Source: Zopfochytrium polystomum (lineage: Eukaryota > Chytridiomycota > Chytridiomycetes > Chytridiales > Chytridiaceae). From it: 64,000 bases of DNA. A program made the position numbers and the translations under genes. Below the pieces are notes generated by a model. It did no database searches, was not told where the DNA came from, and worked only from the letters and a program-made list of their open reading frames with translations. Below are positions 33,440 to 43,043 of the stretch, piece after piece. Within the stretch, counting starts at the first letter, position 1. Every line of letters starts with the position of its first letter. Where the stretch lies: positions 377,501 to 441,500 of the forward strand of contig JAIVFJ010000025.1 of NCBI GenBank assembly GCA_025765615.1. The letters are read 5' to 3'.

Positions 33440-33990
33440 TCACTTGCTCTTTACATGACCCATTAACACCTTTTCATATGACACATTGTATATTTTCCCT
33501 TTCGTTTTGTTCAAGTATTCACTGCATTTTCTCATATTATCATAGTGTGACTCGTTTAGACATGGGTACACTTTTCCTTTTGTTATATACAAGTCAAATG
33601 CATTAAAATGAAACTCGTTATCTACAATTATATTTCCAAAATATACACAATTTTTCATAAGCATATACATTGAAGCTCTTATTATATCATATTTCATTCT
33701 CGGTATATTTGCAGTAATCTCTCTGCACAAGTCCACTCTACCTGTTATTTCCTTTCCAACGTTTTTGAATAGATCTATCACCGTTTCTATATTGTCCTTC
33801 ACATTTTCGACGCATTAATCAAGTCTTTATTTATGTCATTTATTATCCAGCGTTCAGGTTCCAATCTCAACAACATTGCACCACTGCCAACAAATGGCTC
33901 TATGTATGTGTTATAATCATCTGGAATATACTCTATAAACTTATTAATATGTTTGGTCTTGTTCCCTTGCCATTTTATAAATGTTCTCAT
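33440..33990 (-). pseudogene. D12-class (Dam-like) adenine-N6 DNA methyltransferase, copy 1, truncated
   Basis: The 5' frame (33990 to 33799) begins MRTFIKWQGNKTKHINKFIE and contains the AdoMet motif EPFVGSGAMLLRL and NDINKDL. The frame shifts in LINA, and the rest continues from 33802 to 33440 (LCREITANIPRM; MLMKNCVYFGN; YNVSYEKVLM). It ends before the catalytic DPPY motif, so it is both frameshifted and C-terminally truncated. Its upstream region (TTTTTATTTGTAAATGATA) resembles that of copy 2 at 36311. Confidence 0.85.
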
Positions 33991-34008
33991 TCTCCTATCA
34001 TTTACAAA

Positions 34009-34059
34009 TAAAAAAAGGCTATTAACACTGCTGGTCGCAGCGCTAATAGCCTTTTTTTT
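34009..34059 (-). terminator. Hairpin H0, 3' of the SF2 helicase
   Basis: An inverted repeat whose outer arms are AAAAGGCTATTA and TAATAGCCTTTT enclosing the core CACTGCTGGTCGCAGCGC. It lies about 55 bases after the helicase stop and just before the methyltransferase copy 1 promoter, and is followed by a T-run on the helicase strand. The same core occurs in six hairpins at 41-44.4 kb. Confidence 0.8.
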
Positions 34060-34115
34060 ATACTTCTTCTCTTTAATTCCTTTTTACTTCTTCTTTTTAC
34101 TTTTTTTTTTACTTT

Positions 34116-36270
34116 TTACATACTTTTGTATGCCTCTACTATTTCATCTAATGCTGCCCTTATATTGGGATTCAATGTTACTTTATGATCTAAGTATGTC
34201 CACACATATCCATCGCGTGCTCCAATTGAACTTCTGTTCCGTAAGTTTGCTACTAAACTTCCTACGTTCTCGAGTGATTGCTCAAGTTCTGCTTCAGTTA
34301 CAGTGCCATGTTCATACAAGTAAGCTGTTATATTTCCGTAGATAGATCTGTCATGTATATTTTTAATTAATTTCCTAATATCTACATTATCGATCATATC
34401 CAATCTTGCAATTGTTGATGACACTGAATTTGAATTTGAACTTGCACCTGCATTTGGTTCAACTTCTTCACTTTCTTCCTCACTTTCTTGCTCACTTTCT
34501 TGCTCACTTTCTTGCTCATTTTCTTGCTCACTTTCTTGCTCACTTTCTTCCTCACTTTCTTCCTCTTCATATCCACTATCTTCATCTTCTTCTACCGGAA
34601 GAGTGTTAGGAACATCTGTTCTTTCCAAGTATTTTTCAACTTGTAATTTGGGTCTGTCCACTCCTCTTTTTATGTTTTCATAATAATGTTTTGCATCTCT
34701 TAATTTTTGTGTTGTCACAGAATCTCCCATGACTCTCATCATTTCAATTTGATTTGCTATGTAGTTAATGTAACTGTCATATACTTCTCTCTTTGCATAT
34801 AAAGTTCTGGTTACCCTTGGATTTGCTTTACCTGTTAATCTTCCTATCATTTGACTTAGTGAAACTAAAATTTTCGTATCACTAGGTCTATAGAACATCG
34901 ACACTGCCATGAGAGGATCATTTGGTGGAGATGATACAAAACTTATTCCCCTCCCCATCAATTCCATTCCAATCATCATCCCCCACTTGCATCCTATAAT
35001 ATCGAGGATCTCGTAAAATTGACTAATTGAAATGAAGTGGATTGTAAATTCATCGTTGTAACATGTGTATGCTATATTTTTCCCGTTAATCACCTGTTTG
35101 AAATTTTCCTTCAAATCTGCTTCTTTGAATGTAACTTTAACACCATCTCCATTGAATATTGAAACACATTTCATTTCACTGTCATACATACTGTCGATGT
35201 ATTGGTAGTATGTATCTTTATGATTTTCTCCATTCTTTCCTCGTTTTGATTCTTTTTTATATTTATCTGTGCATAACAAGAACGTTCCTTTTGCATTTGG
35301 TCCCCTTGACTCGATTTCAAAGTTGATCGCATCCATTATTTCTTCATATGTGAAGTCATTCATCTCAATATGTTGAATATGTGATGGTCCTGAGTAATCA
35401 TGTCTTGTCAAGTATACCTGCTCAATGATTTCCGGCTTGTGAAGATACACTACATTTTCAGGTGTTGCCGTAACAAACATTCTCTTCCCATCCGTTCCTC
35501 TTTCTTTCAACCTTCTAAATCCTCGAATCCAATTCTGGTGACTTTCTGCTTGACCATTTTTTATTTTATCTACATGTTCATCTTTTGTTACAACATCTCC
35601 CTCATCATGTACTACGGTTATGATATTCAAATTTCTTCTTTTTTTCCAATGAAGTAAACATTTTTTCAATCTGTTTTTCATTATCAAGCATGAATATCAC
35701 AACACTCCTTTTCAAATTTATTTCTTCTTCTGTCAAATCAACTTTTTTCGTCAATAGAGTGTTGTTTTTCAACTCAAAATTCTCTGGTTTTTCTAACCAT
35801 TCTTGAAATCTTGAATATATTTGATCCATTTGAACTGTCTTGTTATCCGATGATATCACTGTCACTTTTCCTTGTTTTATACTTTCCTCTCCTATTTCAA
35901 TAATTTTGTTTGTTTTTCCTACTTGTGTCATTGCATACACCAACATCTTCGTTCCTTCGAATATCCTTACTGAATCTACTTGTCTCAGTGTCGAACGACT
36001 AGGTGCAAGAAATTCAAGTATTTTTTGGTGGTAACTCATTTCATTCATGTGTTTATCATAATCCCTCAACCATGACTTTTTCTCTACAATCTCCTTTCTC
36101 AAAAAATTTCTGTAATTTTCATTCTGTTCGTTTTGAAGTTCCAATTTCCATCTTCTAATATAATATTCACATGAAATCTTGTTCTCATTCGTAAACTCCA
36201 ATCTGTCCATTTTTAATTTCTTCGTTCGCGGGACTGTTGGTACTGCTCTCAAAGTCCACTTGAAATTCAA
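34116..36270 (-). pseudogene. SF2 (DExD-type) helicase, split by one frameshift
   Basis: Two overlapping minus-strand frames form one protein of about 715 residues. The upstream frame (36270-35605) carries Walker A in YAMTQVGKTNK. The downstream frame (35687-34116) begins at the motif II region VVHDEGDVV, then MFVTATPENV (motif III), GMELMGRGISF (motif V) and LSQMIGRLTGK (motif VI, QxxGR). The +1 shift falls in an A7GAAGAAA run near 35640-35650. Removing one A would restore the frame, so homopolymer error or slippage is as likely as decay. The C-terminus has an acidic ESEQ repeat encoded by a 12-base minisatellite (34480-34560). Similar helicases occur in large DNA viruses. Confidence 0.8.
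34480..34560. repeat. 12-bp minisatellite in the helicase C-terminus
   Basis: Tandem TTGCTCACTTTC units (minus strand: Glu-Ser-Glu-Gln), at least six copies with point variants. Confidence 0.9.
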
Positions 36271-36310
36271 TTTTTTTTGAATCCGCTTTTTATTTCTAAA
36301 TGGTAACAGA
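36271..36310 (+). promoter_or_regulatory. 40-bp divergent intergenic region with a shared AT-rich motif
   Basis: The sequence CGCTTTTTATTTCTAAATGG precedes the methyltransferase copy 2 start. CGCTTTTTATTT also precedes the gene at 39456, and TTTTTATTTGTAAATG precedes methyltransferase copy 1. It is a candidate element-specific promoter motif. Confidence 0.45.
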
Positions 36311-37116
36311 ATGAGAACATTTATTAAATGGTCTGGAAATAAAAGTCAACATATTAATAAATTTATCGATTTTATTCCTCACAACTTTAATATATATATA
36401 GAACCATTTGTTGGTAGCGGCGCTTTGTTATTTAAACTACAACCTGAGCGATGGATAATTAATGACATTAATAAAGATTAATTAATGCGTGGAGAAGTGT
36501 CAAAGATAGTCCACACGATATAATCGAAATATTCAAAGATATTGGTGGTAAAGTCAAAAAAGAAAAGAATAAATTAGAATTGTGCAGAGAAATTACAAAT
36601 TCTATTCCGAAAATGAACTTTGATGTATTTAGAGCTTCAATCTATATGTTGATGAAAAATTGTGTTTATATGGGTAATTTAATTGTGAAAAATAAGTTCA
36701 AATTCAAAGGGTTTGATATACATATTTCAAGAGATAATGATTATCCATGTTTAAAAGATTCATATTACAAGAATATCAAAGATTGCAGTGAATATTTGAA
36801 TAATTCTACTGGAAAAATGTATAATGTTTCATATGAAAAGGTTCTAATGAAAGCTCGGGAAGGTGATTTTGTATTTTTAGATCCACCATACAACGAAAAA
36901 AAGGATTACAAGTTCACTTACAATATAGATGAAGAAATAGATGATACCTTCATGGAAACTTTAAAAAAACAACTTAGAATATTAGATAAAAGACATGTTA
37001 AATGGATGATGACTCAAGCTGATACTAAAGAAATTCGAGCTCTTTTTTCTGAATATACTATTAAGAAATTCCCCGTTTATAGAAGAAGTAGTTTTCTTAT
37101 GGTTCTGAATTATTGA
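36311..37116 (+). pseudogene. D12-class adenine-N6 DNA methyltransferase, copy 2, one frameshift
   Basis: Starts MRTFIKWSGNKSQHINKF, with EPFVGSGALLFKL (AdoMet binding) and NDINKD followed by TAA at about 36479. The frame offset by -1 continues LINAWRS and runs to 37116, including the catalytic motif FLDPPYNEKKDY and the C-terminal WMMTQADTKEIRALF. The total would be about 268 residues, normal for Dam-like enzymes. It is the paralogue of the truncated copy at 33440 and is in inverted orientation on the other side of the helicase. The break is at the same point of the protein in both copies. Confidence 0.85.
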
Positions 37117-37625
37117 TTATGAATTACTAACTTGGCTTTTTTATTTCCTTATCCAAATTTTTCAAAATATCTTTTACACGTGCTTCTTCTAGGGGAACCC
37201 GTCAAACAGACGCCCCACACATTCTATTTATTCCGCAAACATATTATATGAAATTTTTTTGAAGATTTTGCATATATTATTTTTATTCAGCACTCAAATT
37301 TATTTTATTTTTTTTTCCCACTTTTCCATATTTTCCATAAACTTTGAATTGTGACTATGCTATCACGGGGCATTAATAACAATAAGCATATTATCGTCAT
37401 ATTTTTTTTTCCACTTTTCCATATTTTCCACCTGCCAATTTCTATTGCAATTTATTTATTTTTTTTTTATTTTTTCTCTATTTCTTAAACTTAAGCCCGT
37501 ATGGAAAGTATGGAAATATGGAAATTTAAAGTATGACCATACTCTGGTTACTGTTTTTATTATTATTTCTATTATGGTCATATGTAAAAGTTTATGGAAA
37601 AATATGGAAAATATGGAAAGGCCAT
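37117..37625. other. AT-rich region between convergent genes with inverted ATGGAAA repeats
   Basis: CCACTTTTCCATATTTTCCA occurs at about 37319 and 37411, and its inverse (ATGGAAA repeated) at about 37500-37525 and 37590-37620. GACCATA/TATGGTC motifs are also repeated. The segment can fold extensively and lies between the 3' ends of the methyltransferase and the SF3 helicase. No open frame is supported. Confidence 0.6.
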
Positions 37626-38786
37626 TTAATCAAAAGTTTCTCTTCTTTTTATCCCTTTAATCACATCTTCTGACATATAACTTTTACTCCTGTATTTTTC
37701 ACAACAACCTCGTTTGTGTTCATTTCTACACTCCTTACATATCATTCGCTTTAATTGCTGATATCTACTATCACATGCCAGTATACTTCCTTTACAATTT
37801 TGTCCTGATTTTTTTGTGGTGTCTCTCTCATAATTTGACTTAATGTCTTTCAGTTTCAATACAGAATTCTCATCGTAGACATAATGTATTTTGACATACT
37901 TGAAAAACGGATTTCTTTCTGTTCTAAGATCCTCTTGCTTTTCAATGAAATAAGAAGGTGCCACATCCCATATGCTTTTATTTCCTACACGCGCCGCCCA
38001 TTTTTTGTACAACAATGTGGACCTGTACAATATTGCATCTAGTTCTTCTTTTCTAATTCTATCAATCAACGATGTGTCTTTCTGTCTAACAATGTTTTCA
38101 AACTGTGCAACCATCACACGTCTGCTAATTTGCCCCATATCTGTATAACTGATCATGTAATTACTTGCAAACATCAATGGTGTTTTCCATACAAAGTCCA
38201 CTGCATCTCCGTTCTTTATTGCACAAGACATACTCCCCCCAGAAACCATTGACTGAAATGTCTGTTGTGGTAAGAATCTATGTATTTCCTTGGGTAAATC
38301 GTCACTAATTACAATGTCTTTGTCCTTAATATACCCCAATCCAAATTTGTCTTCAAATGTTTCATTTATATTTCCAACTTTGTCAAAAAAGCTTCTTACA
38401 ACATCTAGAACAACACTTTTTCCACAACCACTTTCTCCCAACAAATATAACATAACATCCCACTTATCCCTTACACCAAACATTCTTCCAATCATTGCAT
38501 AAATGAACTCAACAACCTCATCATTGAATTGATATTTAAGTACTTTGTCGAAATTTTCTGTATTCAAAGTTTTTCTGAAATTGATGTCAAAATATTTCCT
38601 TACAACTTTTTCTCCTAATTTCTCCTCACATATGTATTCTTCCTCCACATCATCACAACCTTCAGGTATTTCTACGAATTCACATGTTTCTATATTATAT
38701 ATTCCATTCTTGAAACCATACCAAGCTTCGTCCGTCTCTAAGTAAGGGAAGTTATGATCGTCATATTTGGTCATGTATAGAGACAA
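37626..38786 (-). CDS. D5-like SF3 helicase domain of a primase-helicase
   Basis: An intact frame of up to 386 residues, containing an SF3 AAA+ core: Walker A LLGESGCGKSVVLDVV (~residue 115), Walker B DIVISDDLPKEI (~155), motif C TPLMFASNYMISY and the following arginine pair SRRVMV. The C-terminus is Cys-rich (CKECRNEHKRGCCEKY), a possible zinc site. Proteins of this type unwind DNA at replication origins of large DNA viruses and related plasmids. The true start is unclear: the frame opens right after an in-frame stop, with ATG at about 38774. The primase half lies upstream in broken frames (38787-39358), so this was one polypeptide. Confidence 0.85.
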   Translation of the reverse strand: MSLYMTKYDDHNFPYLETDEAWYGFKNGIYNIETCEFVEIPEGCDDVEEEYICEEKLGEKVVRKYFDINFRKTLNTENFDKVLKYQFNDEVVEFIYAMIGRMFGVRDKWDVMLYLLGESGCGKSVVLDVVRSFFDKVGNINETFEDKFGLGYIKDKDIVISDDLPKEIHRFLPQQTFQSMVSGGSMSCAIKNGDAVDFVWKTPLMFASNYMISYTDMGQISRRVMVAQFENIVRQKDTSLIDRIRKEELDAILYRSTLLYKKWAARVGNKSIWDVAPSYFIEKQEDLRTERNPFFKYVKIHYVYDENSVLKLKDIKSNYERDTTKKSGQNCKGSILACDSRYQQLKRMICKECRNEHKRGCCEKYRSKSYMSEDVIKGIKRRETFD

Positions 38787-39358
38787 TTTTTGTTAATATT
38801 TTGTTTACTTTTTTTGTTTTACCCTTCTTTAATTTCCTTGATCCTGAACCTGACTGATTTTTGATTTGATTTTGATTTGGATGTAAAGAATTTAAATTTC
38901 TATTTCTAAATCTGATAGCCTCCTTATTTGTTTGTCCGTTATTGTTTTGTAACCAGTCCCTTCATAACAACAATGTTTATCTGTCAAAAAGTCTATCTTT
39001 GTCATTTACAGTTTTTATCCTCTCATCATACTCATAATATATGTGATGCCCTTTTGATCCTGTTTCAGTTATGAGAGTTTCTTCTTCATTCAAAGGTCAA
39101 ATGTTTTCCTCAAACCACTTTTTTGCAGTGTATGCTTCATCTTTTTTATCCAGATCCACCACAATTAATTTGCTCTTATTTCCAGTCAAATTGAAATATT
39201 TGTTTGATTGTTAAAGTTGAAGATTCTAAATCTTGCCATTTCTCTGGTCTTGATCCCGTTCTCTTTTTTCCATTCTCTCGCCAAATGTTTATACCGTAAT
39301 ATATCCATCCTTTTTCATTTGCCTTTCCTCTCATTTCATCCAAGTTAGTTCGTGTCAT
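38787..39358 (-). pseudogene. Archaeo-eukaryotic primase domain of the same primase-helicase, decayed
   Basis: The first frame starts MTRTNLDEMRGKANEKGWIY (39358) and reads GINIWRENGKKRTG. A shifted frame continues NLTGNKSKLIVVDLDKKDEA, with the Asp-x-Asp metal motif, then a TGA, then LITETGSKGHHIYYEYDERI, the primase-polymerase TGSxGxH motif. At least one frameshift and two stops separate it from the helicase domain at 38786. Confidence 0.7.
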
Positions 39359-39455
39359 ACTTATTTCTCGTTTTATTTATGTATGAGAAATAAAAATTCA
39401 CTTTTTTACGCGCTTTTTATTTAAAACAATTTCTTCTCGCTATAATGTAATAAAT

Positions 39456-39707
39456 ATGGACTCATATCCTCTTAAAGAACACGTAAAAACACTTTCAAAA
39501 ACAGATTTTATACGACTTTATCTTGCTATTAATGAAGAATTCGCCCATTTAAAATCTGAAAATCCCAATACTGTCCATCATCTCCTTTATGCCATCAAAC
39601 GCCCTGATAAAATTCGGGAGATGTCTTCTCGTTATTATAATCGCAAAAAGCAACAACAACAACAATATCCTGATCAACAACCACCACAACTTCTCGACTG
39701 TATTTAA
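39456..39707 (+). CDS. Small hypothetical protein, 83 residues
   Basis: Not recognised. It opens MDSYPLKEHVKTLSKTDFIR, is helical in character through YAIKRPDKIREMSSRYYNRK, and ends in a Gln/Pro tail. It is preceded by CGCTTTTTATTT, the motif also found before methyltransferase copy 2, which supports expression from the island. It is divergent from the primase-helicase. Confidence 0.5.
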   Translation: MDSYPLKEHVKTLSKTDFIRLYLAINEEFAHLKSENPNTVHHLLYAIKRPDKIREMSSRYYNRKKQQQQQYPDQQPPQLLDCI

Positions 39708-39905
39708 AGCGTTAGATTTTTATACACCTTCGTAATTGTTTATAAAAATCATGTGCTTTTTCAACCATAAATGTACATGAGATTTTCCTCATCAACAACT
39801 TCCACATCTTCTCGACTGCAGTTTTTATTCTTAAATACCATTATGGTCGTAATTGTTTATAGAATTCTCATATATATTTCTGACCATAAAAGACAGTAAG
39901 AACTT
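39675..39905. repeat. Imperfect ~120-bp tandem duplication
   Basis: CTTCTCGACTG followed by CGTAATTGTTTATA and ACCATAAA occurs twice (39689-39790 and 39808-39895). The first copy includes the stop codon of the preceding small gene. Confidence 0.65.
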
Positions 39906-40137
39906 TAACTAACATAATCAATCACATTTCGTCGTTTGACTTGCTATCCATTACACACTTTGTTCTGCACACTCCACACTCACCCTCGAGGTCTATTAAA
40001 TGGAGCTTCTCGTTTGACTGATTCAGGTTCTTTAACATTTTTATGATAGTATTGAATCATAAATTTCATTAAAGCTTTTATATAATATCTGAATCTGAGT
40101 CTAGTTCAGAATCATCTGTGTGTATAGCTTTTGCACG

Positions 40138-40910
40138 TCAATTAAAGTATAATTCTGGTAAAGTGTCACATAACACAAACACGTTTGAATGCACTTTAAT
40201 AGTTACATCACCTTTACGTGGAAGAGTTAAAGGAATACTTTTATCATTTATCAAGTTCAAATATCGCTGAATAGTCCCACTAGCCATATGATATGGAGAC
40301 ATTGTCATGTACGCAAATTTCTTTTTTTTGAGATAAAACAAGTGATCGTTAGGACGAGGGTAGTTTCTATCAGCTTTTATGATTTCATCACCTAGTAGTT
40401 CATATGAACTGAATTCAAATGCTTTTATCATTAGATCTACAAGTTTCTTGCCACCAGGTCCACTCAAATAAACAATACTTTGACCAGTGTGGTAGAGAGC
40501 ATGACTCATAGATTTTTTCAAGTATTCACGAATGTTTCTGTCAGGAACAATTTCCTTTAAAAATTTTTCAAATCTAGTTGTATTAATATTTTCATCATAG
40601 TCGTAACTTAATCTTTTTGAACAGGGTTTTTTAACAATTTCAGGACGATCATTGTATTTGTCTTTTAAATGGATATAAACAGTTGGAAAAATATTATCAA
40701 GAAAATTGTCACTTTTAATTTATTGACATCTTTTTTCCAGATACCATTACCATTACCATTACCATCAGAATTGTCGTAGTACCACCATTGATGTGTGTAA
40801 GATGTTCTTTTTTTGGTGGAAGTATATACAAATTTCCCTTTGAAACATTTATGCATGTCATAATAACTATTGATATTGTTTAATAAAAGTTCTTCACTTA
40901 TGTCTTCCAT
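40138..40910 (-). pseudogene. Second SF3/D5-like ATPase, degenerate
   Basis: The upstream frame (40910-40665) reads YDMHKCFKGKFVYTSTKKR and HQWWYYDNSDG...IWKKDVNKL, like the region preceding D5 ATPases. A decayed stretch (40522-40664) leads to the frame 40521-40138: HTGQSIVYLSGPGGKKLVD (Walker A position, but GPGGKK instead of GxxGxGKS/T), KKKFAYMTMSP (Walker B position) and NVFVLCDTLPELY (motif C with Asp for the usual Asn). Loss of key residues and frame breaks suggest an inactive paralogue of the helicase at 37626. Confidence 0.6.
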
Positions 40911-41159
40911 TTATTTTATGATATACTTTTTTTTTCGTTTTCTTCTGTGCCCCCTCGCCCATTCCCGACATACACCTACAAAAAACGTTTGACTTTGCAA
41001 ATGGCCCCACGCATTCCCCCCCCCCCCCCCAACCCCCATGCCACTCAGGCTAACATATTCAATTGTCTTTCGTCATAAGACTCATAATCCATTGAACATT
41101 TCGCACCACCTTTCTCTCTCCACTGCCACGTGACCTCGTCCTAAAAACCGCCATAAAAA
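40911..41159. other. Intergenic with C-rich run
   Basis: Contains a run of about 14 C at 41018-41031 and one CCACGTGACCTCGTC module (41127-41141) just 3' of hairpin H1 on the minus strand. No gene seen. Confidence 0.6.
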
Positions 41160-41198
41160 AAAGCCCACAACACTGCTGGCTGCAGCGCTATGGGCTTT
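41160..41198 (-). terminator. Hairpin H1
   Basis: Arms AAAGCCCA/TGGGCTTT around the core CACTGCTGGCTGCAGCGC; 27 bases after the stop of the gene at 41225. On the coding strand it is followed by T8. Confidence 0.85.
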
Positions 41199-41224
41199 CT
41201 CTTAGTTTTCTCTTTCTTACTCAC

Positions 41225-41833
41225 TCATTTCCATCGCCATCGCCATATTTCCTCTTTGGTCATGGCTCCTGGATATATCCTTGAATTTTCATATATATAT
41301 TCCTCTGTATTCCCACTTGTGTTTTCCCGTCTTTTGTCATATGTCACTTGATACGTCTCATTTTCCGATCCTAGTGTCTCCTTTCCTGGATCTCCTAGTT
41401 TCTTCTTTAATACTTCCTCTGATAACCCCTTCATCAATCTCCACACTGGATCATCATCATCATCAAGTACCATCTGGAAATGGTTTATTATTTTCCCTAG
41501 TGGCACTTTCGTCGGATCTACCCATCCTATTGGACTCGAGAACCTTTCATCAATTTCAATTTCAATTTCACTTCCCCTACCTCTTCCAATTTCACTTTCA
41601 GTTTCAATTTCACTTTCACTTTCAGTTTCAATTTCGCTATACTTTTTCTGAACCCCCCACTTTTTGTGAATCCCACATTTCCCATTCTCTTTTCCCTTTC
41701 TCCCACACATCTGTCCCTTCCTTTTTCCTGTCTTCAATATCTGATCACATCCTTTCTCATGTTTTTTACAGTTCTTTTTTCCACATACTTATCCCTTGTT
41801 CTTTCCCTTTGTAATCATGTATTCACAGTTCAT
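41225..41833 (-). pseudogene. Array gene 1: duplicated Cys/His motif protein with early stop
   Basis: ATG at 41833 reads MNCEYMITKGKNKG, then TAA (41789-41791). The frame resumes VCGKKNCKKHEKGC and then a second copy, KTGKRKGQMCGRKGKENG with CGIHKK. The two units match the Cys/His motif of the other array genes (C-x-Y, G-x2-C-G, C-x2-H). The remainder has a Glu/Ser repeat and a unique acidic C-terminus (PLGKIINHFQMVLDDDDD) without the F-box-like segment. If translation starts downstream of the stop, a protein of about 170 residues is still possible. Confidence 0.6.
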
Positions 41834-41883
41834 CTTTTTTCTTGTTCTTTTTCTCGTTCTTTTTCTCTTTCGCTGTTCTCTGT

Positions 41884-41948
41884 GCTCTCCACCAAAGTCC
41901 TCACAAAATTCAATTTTTTCCCCGCCAAGACTCTCACGTGACCTCGTT
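41884..41948 (-). promoter_or_regulatory. Promoter module of array gene 1
   Basis: In plus-strand order: TCACAAAATTCAATTTTTT, CCGCCAAG (41922-41929), CACGTG (41935-41940) and ACCTCGTTC. The same order recurs before the other array genes, always between hairpin and ATG. Confidence 0.7.
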
Positions 41949-41966
41949 CTCATAACTGTCTAAAAA

Positions 41967-42005
41967 AAAGCCCACAACACTGCTGGCTGCAGCGCTATGG
42001 GCTTT
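41967..42005 (-). terminator. Hairpin H2
   Basis: Same sequence as H1 (AAAGCCCA/TGGGCTTT arms and the common core); 21 bases after the stop of array gene 2. Confidence 0.85.
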
Positions 42006-42025
42006 CTCTTCTCACCTTCTCCTCC

Positions 42026-42376
42026 TCAAAACCATACCTTTCCTGCCATCACACTTCTCATTCCCACCGCCGTATTCCTAAACTCATACTCTTTGTACAA
42101 GATCACTTTATTCTCTACACACTTTCTCACTCTCACCTTTCCTTCCACCTTTCCTCTTTTTAACTCCATTCCCAGTTGTTTCTCCAATTTTATCACTTTT
42201 GCTGCATCATCTTTCACTTCTATATACTTCATTATCATTCTTACTATCTCCATTGGCATTCTTCCATACACATTCTCTTTCTTGTCTCTGTGTTTCGCAC
42301 ACTCTTTTCCTTCCCTCGACTTTACTCCACAGACTTGTCCTTTACGCTCTCCTTTCTGTATCTCATAGTCGCACAT
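42026..42376 (-). CDS. Array gene 2: Cys/His motif plus F-box-like protein, 116 residues
   Basis: Intact. N-terminal motif MCDYEIQKGERKGQVCGVKS...CAKHRDK (residues 2-30) has Cys2, Cys16, Cys27 and His30 as a possible zinc site. An F-box-like helix follows: MPMEIVRMIMKYIEV (~40-54). The C-terminal region is charged and helical and is shared with array genes 4 and 5 (LEKQLGMELKRGKVE). By analogy with giant-virus F-box proteins it might recruit a host SCF ubiquitin ligase; this is inference. It has its own promoter module and hairpin. Confidence 0.75.
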   Translation of the reverse strand: MCDYEIQKGERKGQVCGVKSREGKECAKHRDKKENVYGRMPMEIVRMIMKYIEVKDDAAKVIKLEKQLGMELKRGKVEGKVRVRKCVENKVILYKEYEFRNTAVGMRSVMAGKVWF

Positions 42377-42385
42377 CCTTTGCCC

Positions 42386-42478
42386 TCACACTTGTCCTCA
42401 CAAAATTCAGTTTCTTCTCCGCCAAGAAAATTCAATTTCAATTTCTTCTCTTCAAGTCACGTGACCTCGTTCTAATAA
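42386..42478 (-). promoter_or_regulatory. Promoter module of array gene 2
   Basis: CTCACAAAATTCAGTTT, CCGCCAAG (42419-42426) and CACGTG (42458-42463) in the conserved order. Confidence 0.7.
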
Positions 42479-42487
42479 CTGTCATAA

Positions 42488-42543
42488 AAAAAAGCCCTAC
42501 CATGGACACTGCTGGCTGCAATGCTCACGATAGGGCTTTTTTT
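42488..42543 (-). terminator. Hairpin H3
   Basis: Arms AAAGCCCTA/TAGGGCTTT around CACTGCTGGCTGCAATGC. The stem sequence differs from H1/H2 but stays paired. It is 17 bases after the stop of array gene 3. Confidence 0.85.
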
Positions 42544-42559
42544 CACACCAACTCACCTT

Positions 42560-43033
42560 TCAATTTATCGCTCTCTCTATTATATCTACCACTTTTTGTT
42601 TGTTGAATGGTCTGTTCTTAAAATATTTTCCCAATTCTTTTTTTATCAATTGCAGTTCTCCTTCGTTTAGCGGTGGGTTCATTCTTTTTGAACTCCACTC
42701 CACATATCCCACTATTTTTCTCGCTTTCTCTCCTAGCTCCACTAACTCACACATAACTTTTTCTTCCACTACTTTTTCTTCCTTCCATGCACTTCCACAA
42801 TATCCACATCTCTCTCCATGTTTCATCCATTCTTTGTAACACTTTTTGTGTCCTCTGTGTCCACAACAATTCGTCTTTACATTCTCCTCTCTCATCTTTA
42901 TCGTCCCGTAACATACATAACATTCTTCTCTCTCCACCTCTCTGTGTTTCGCACACTTCTCTCTTCCATCTCTCGACTTCACTCCACACATGGTTCCCTT
43001 CTTCTTTCCTCGTTTGAACTCGTAGTCGCACAT
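42560..43033 (-). CDS. Array gene 3: Cys/His motif plus RING finger protein, 157 residues
   Basis: Intact. It shares the N-terminal motif (MCDYEFKRGKKKGTMCGVKS...CAKHRE) but replaces the F-box-like segment with a RING-type finger: CYVC, then NCCGHRGHKKC, then CGYC (~38-80), so eight Cys/His ligands are available. The C-terminus includes GYVEWSSKRMNPPLNEGELQ. RING fingers bind E2 enzymes and act as ubiquitin ligases, so together with the F-box-like siblings the array appears directed at ubiquitination; this is inferred from motifs. Confidence 0.8.
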   Translation of the reverse strand: MCDYEFKRGKKKGTMCGVKSRDGREKCAKHREVEREECYVCYGTIKMREENVKTNCCGHRGHKKCYKEWMKHGERCGYCGSAWKEEKVVEEKVMCELVELGEKARKIVGYVEWSSKRMNPPLNEGELQLIKKELGKYFKNRPFNKQKVVDIIERAIN

Positions 43034-43043
43034 CTTTTGCTCT

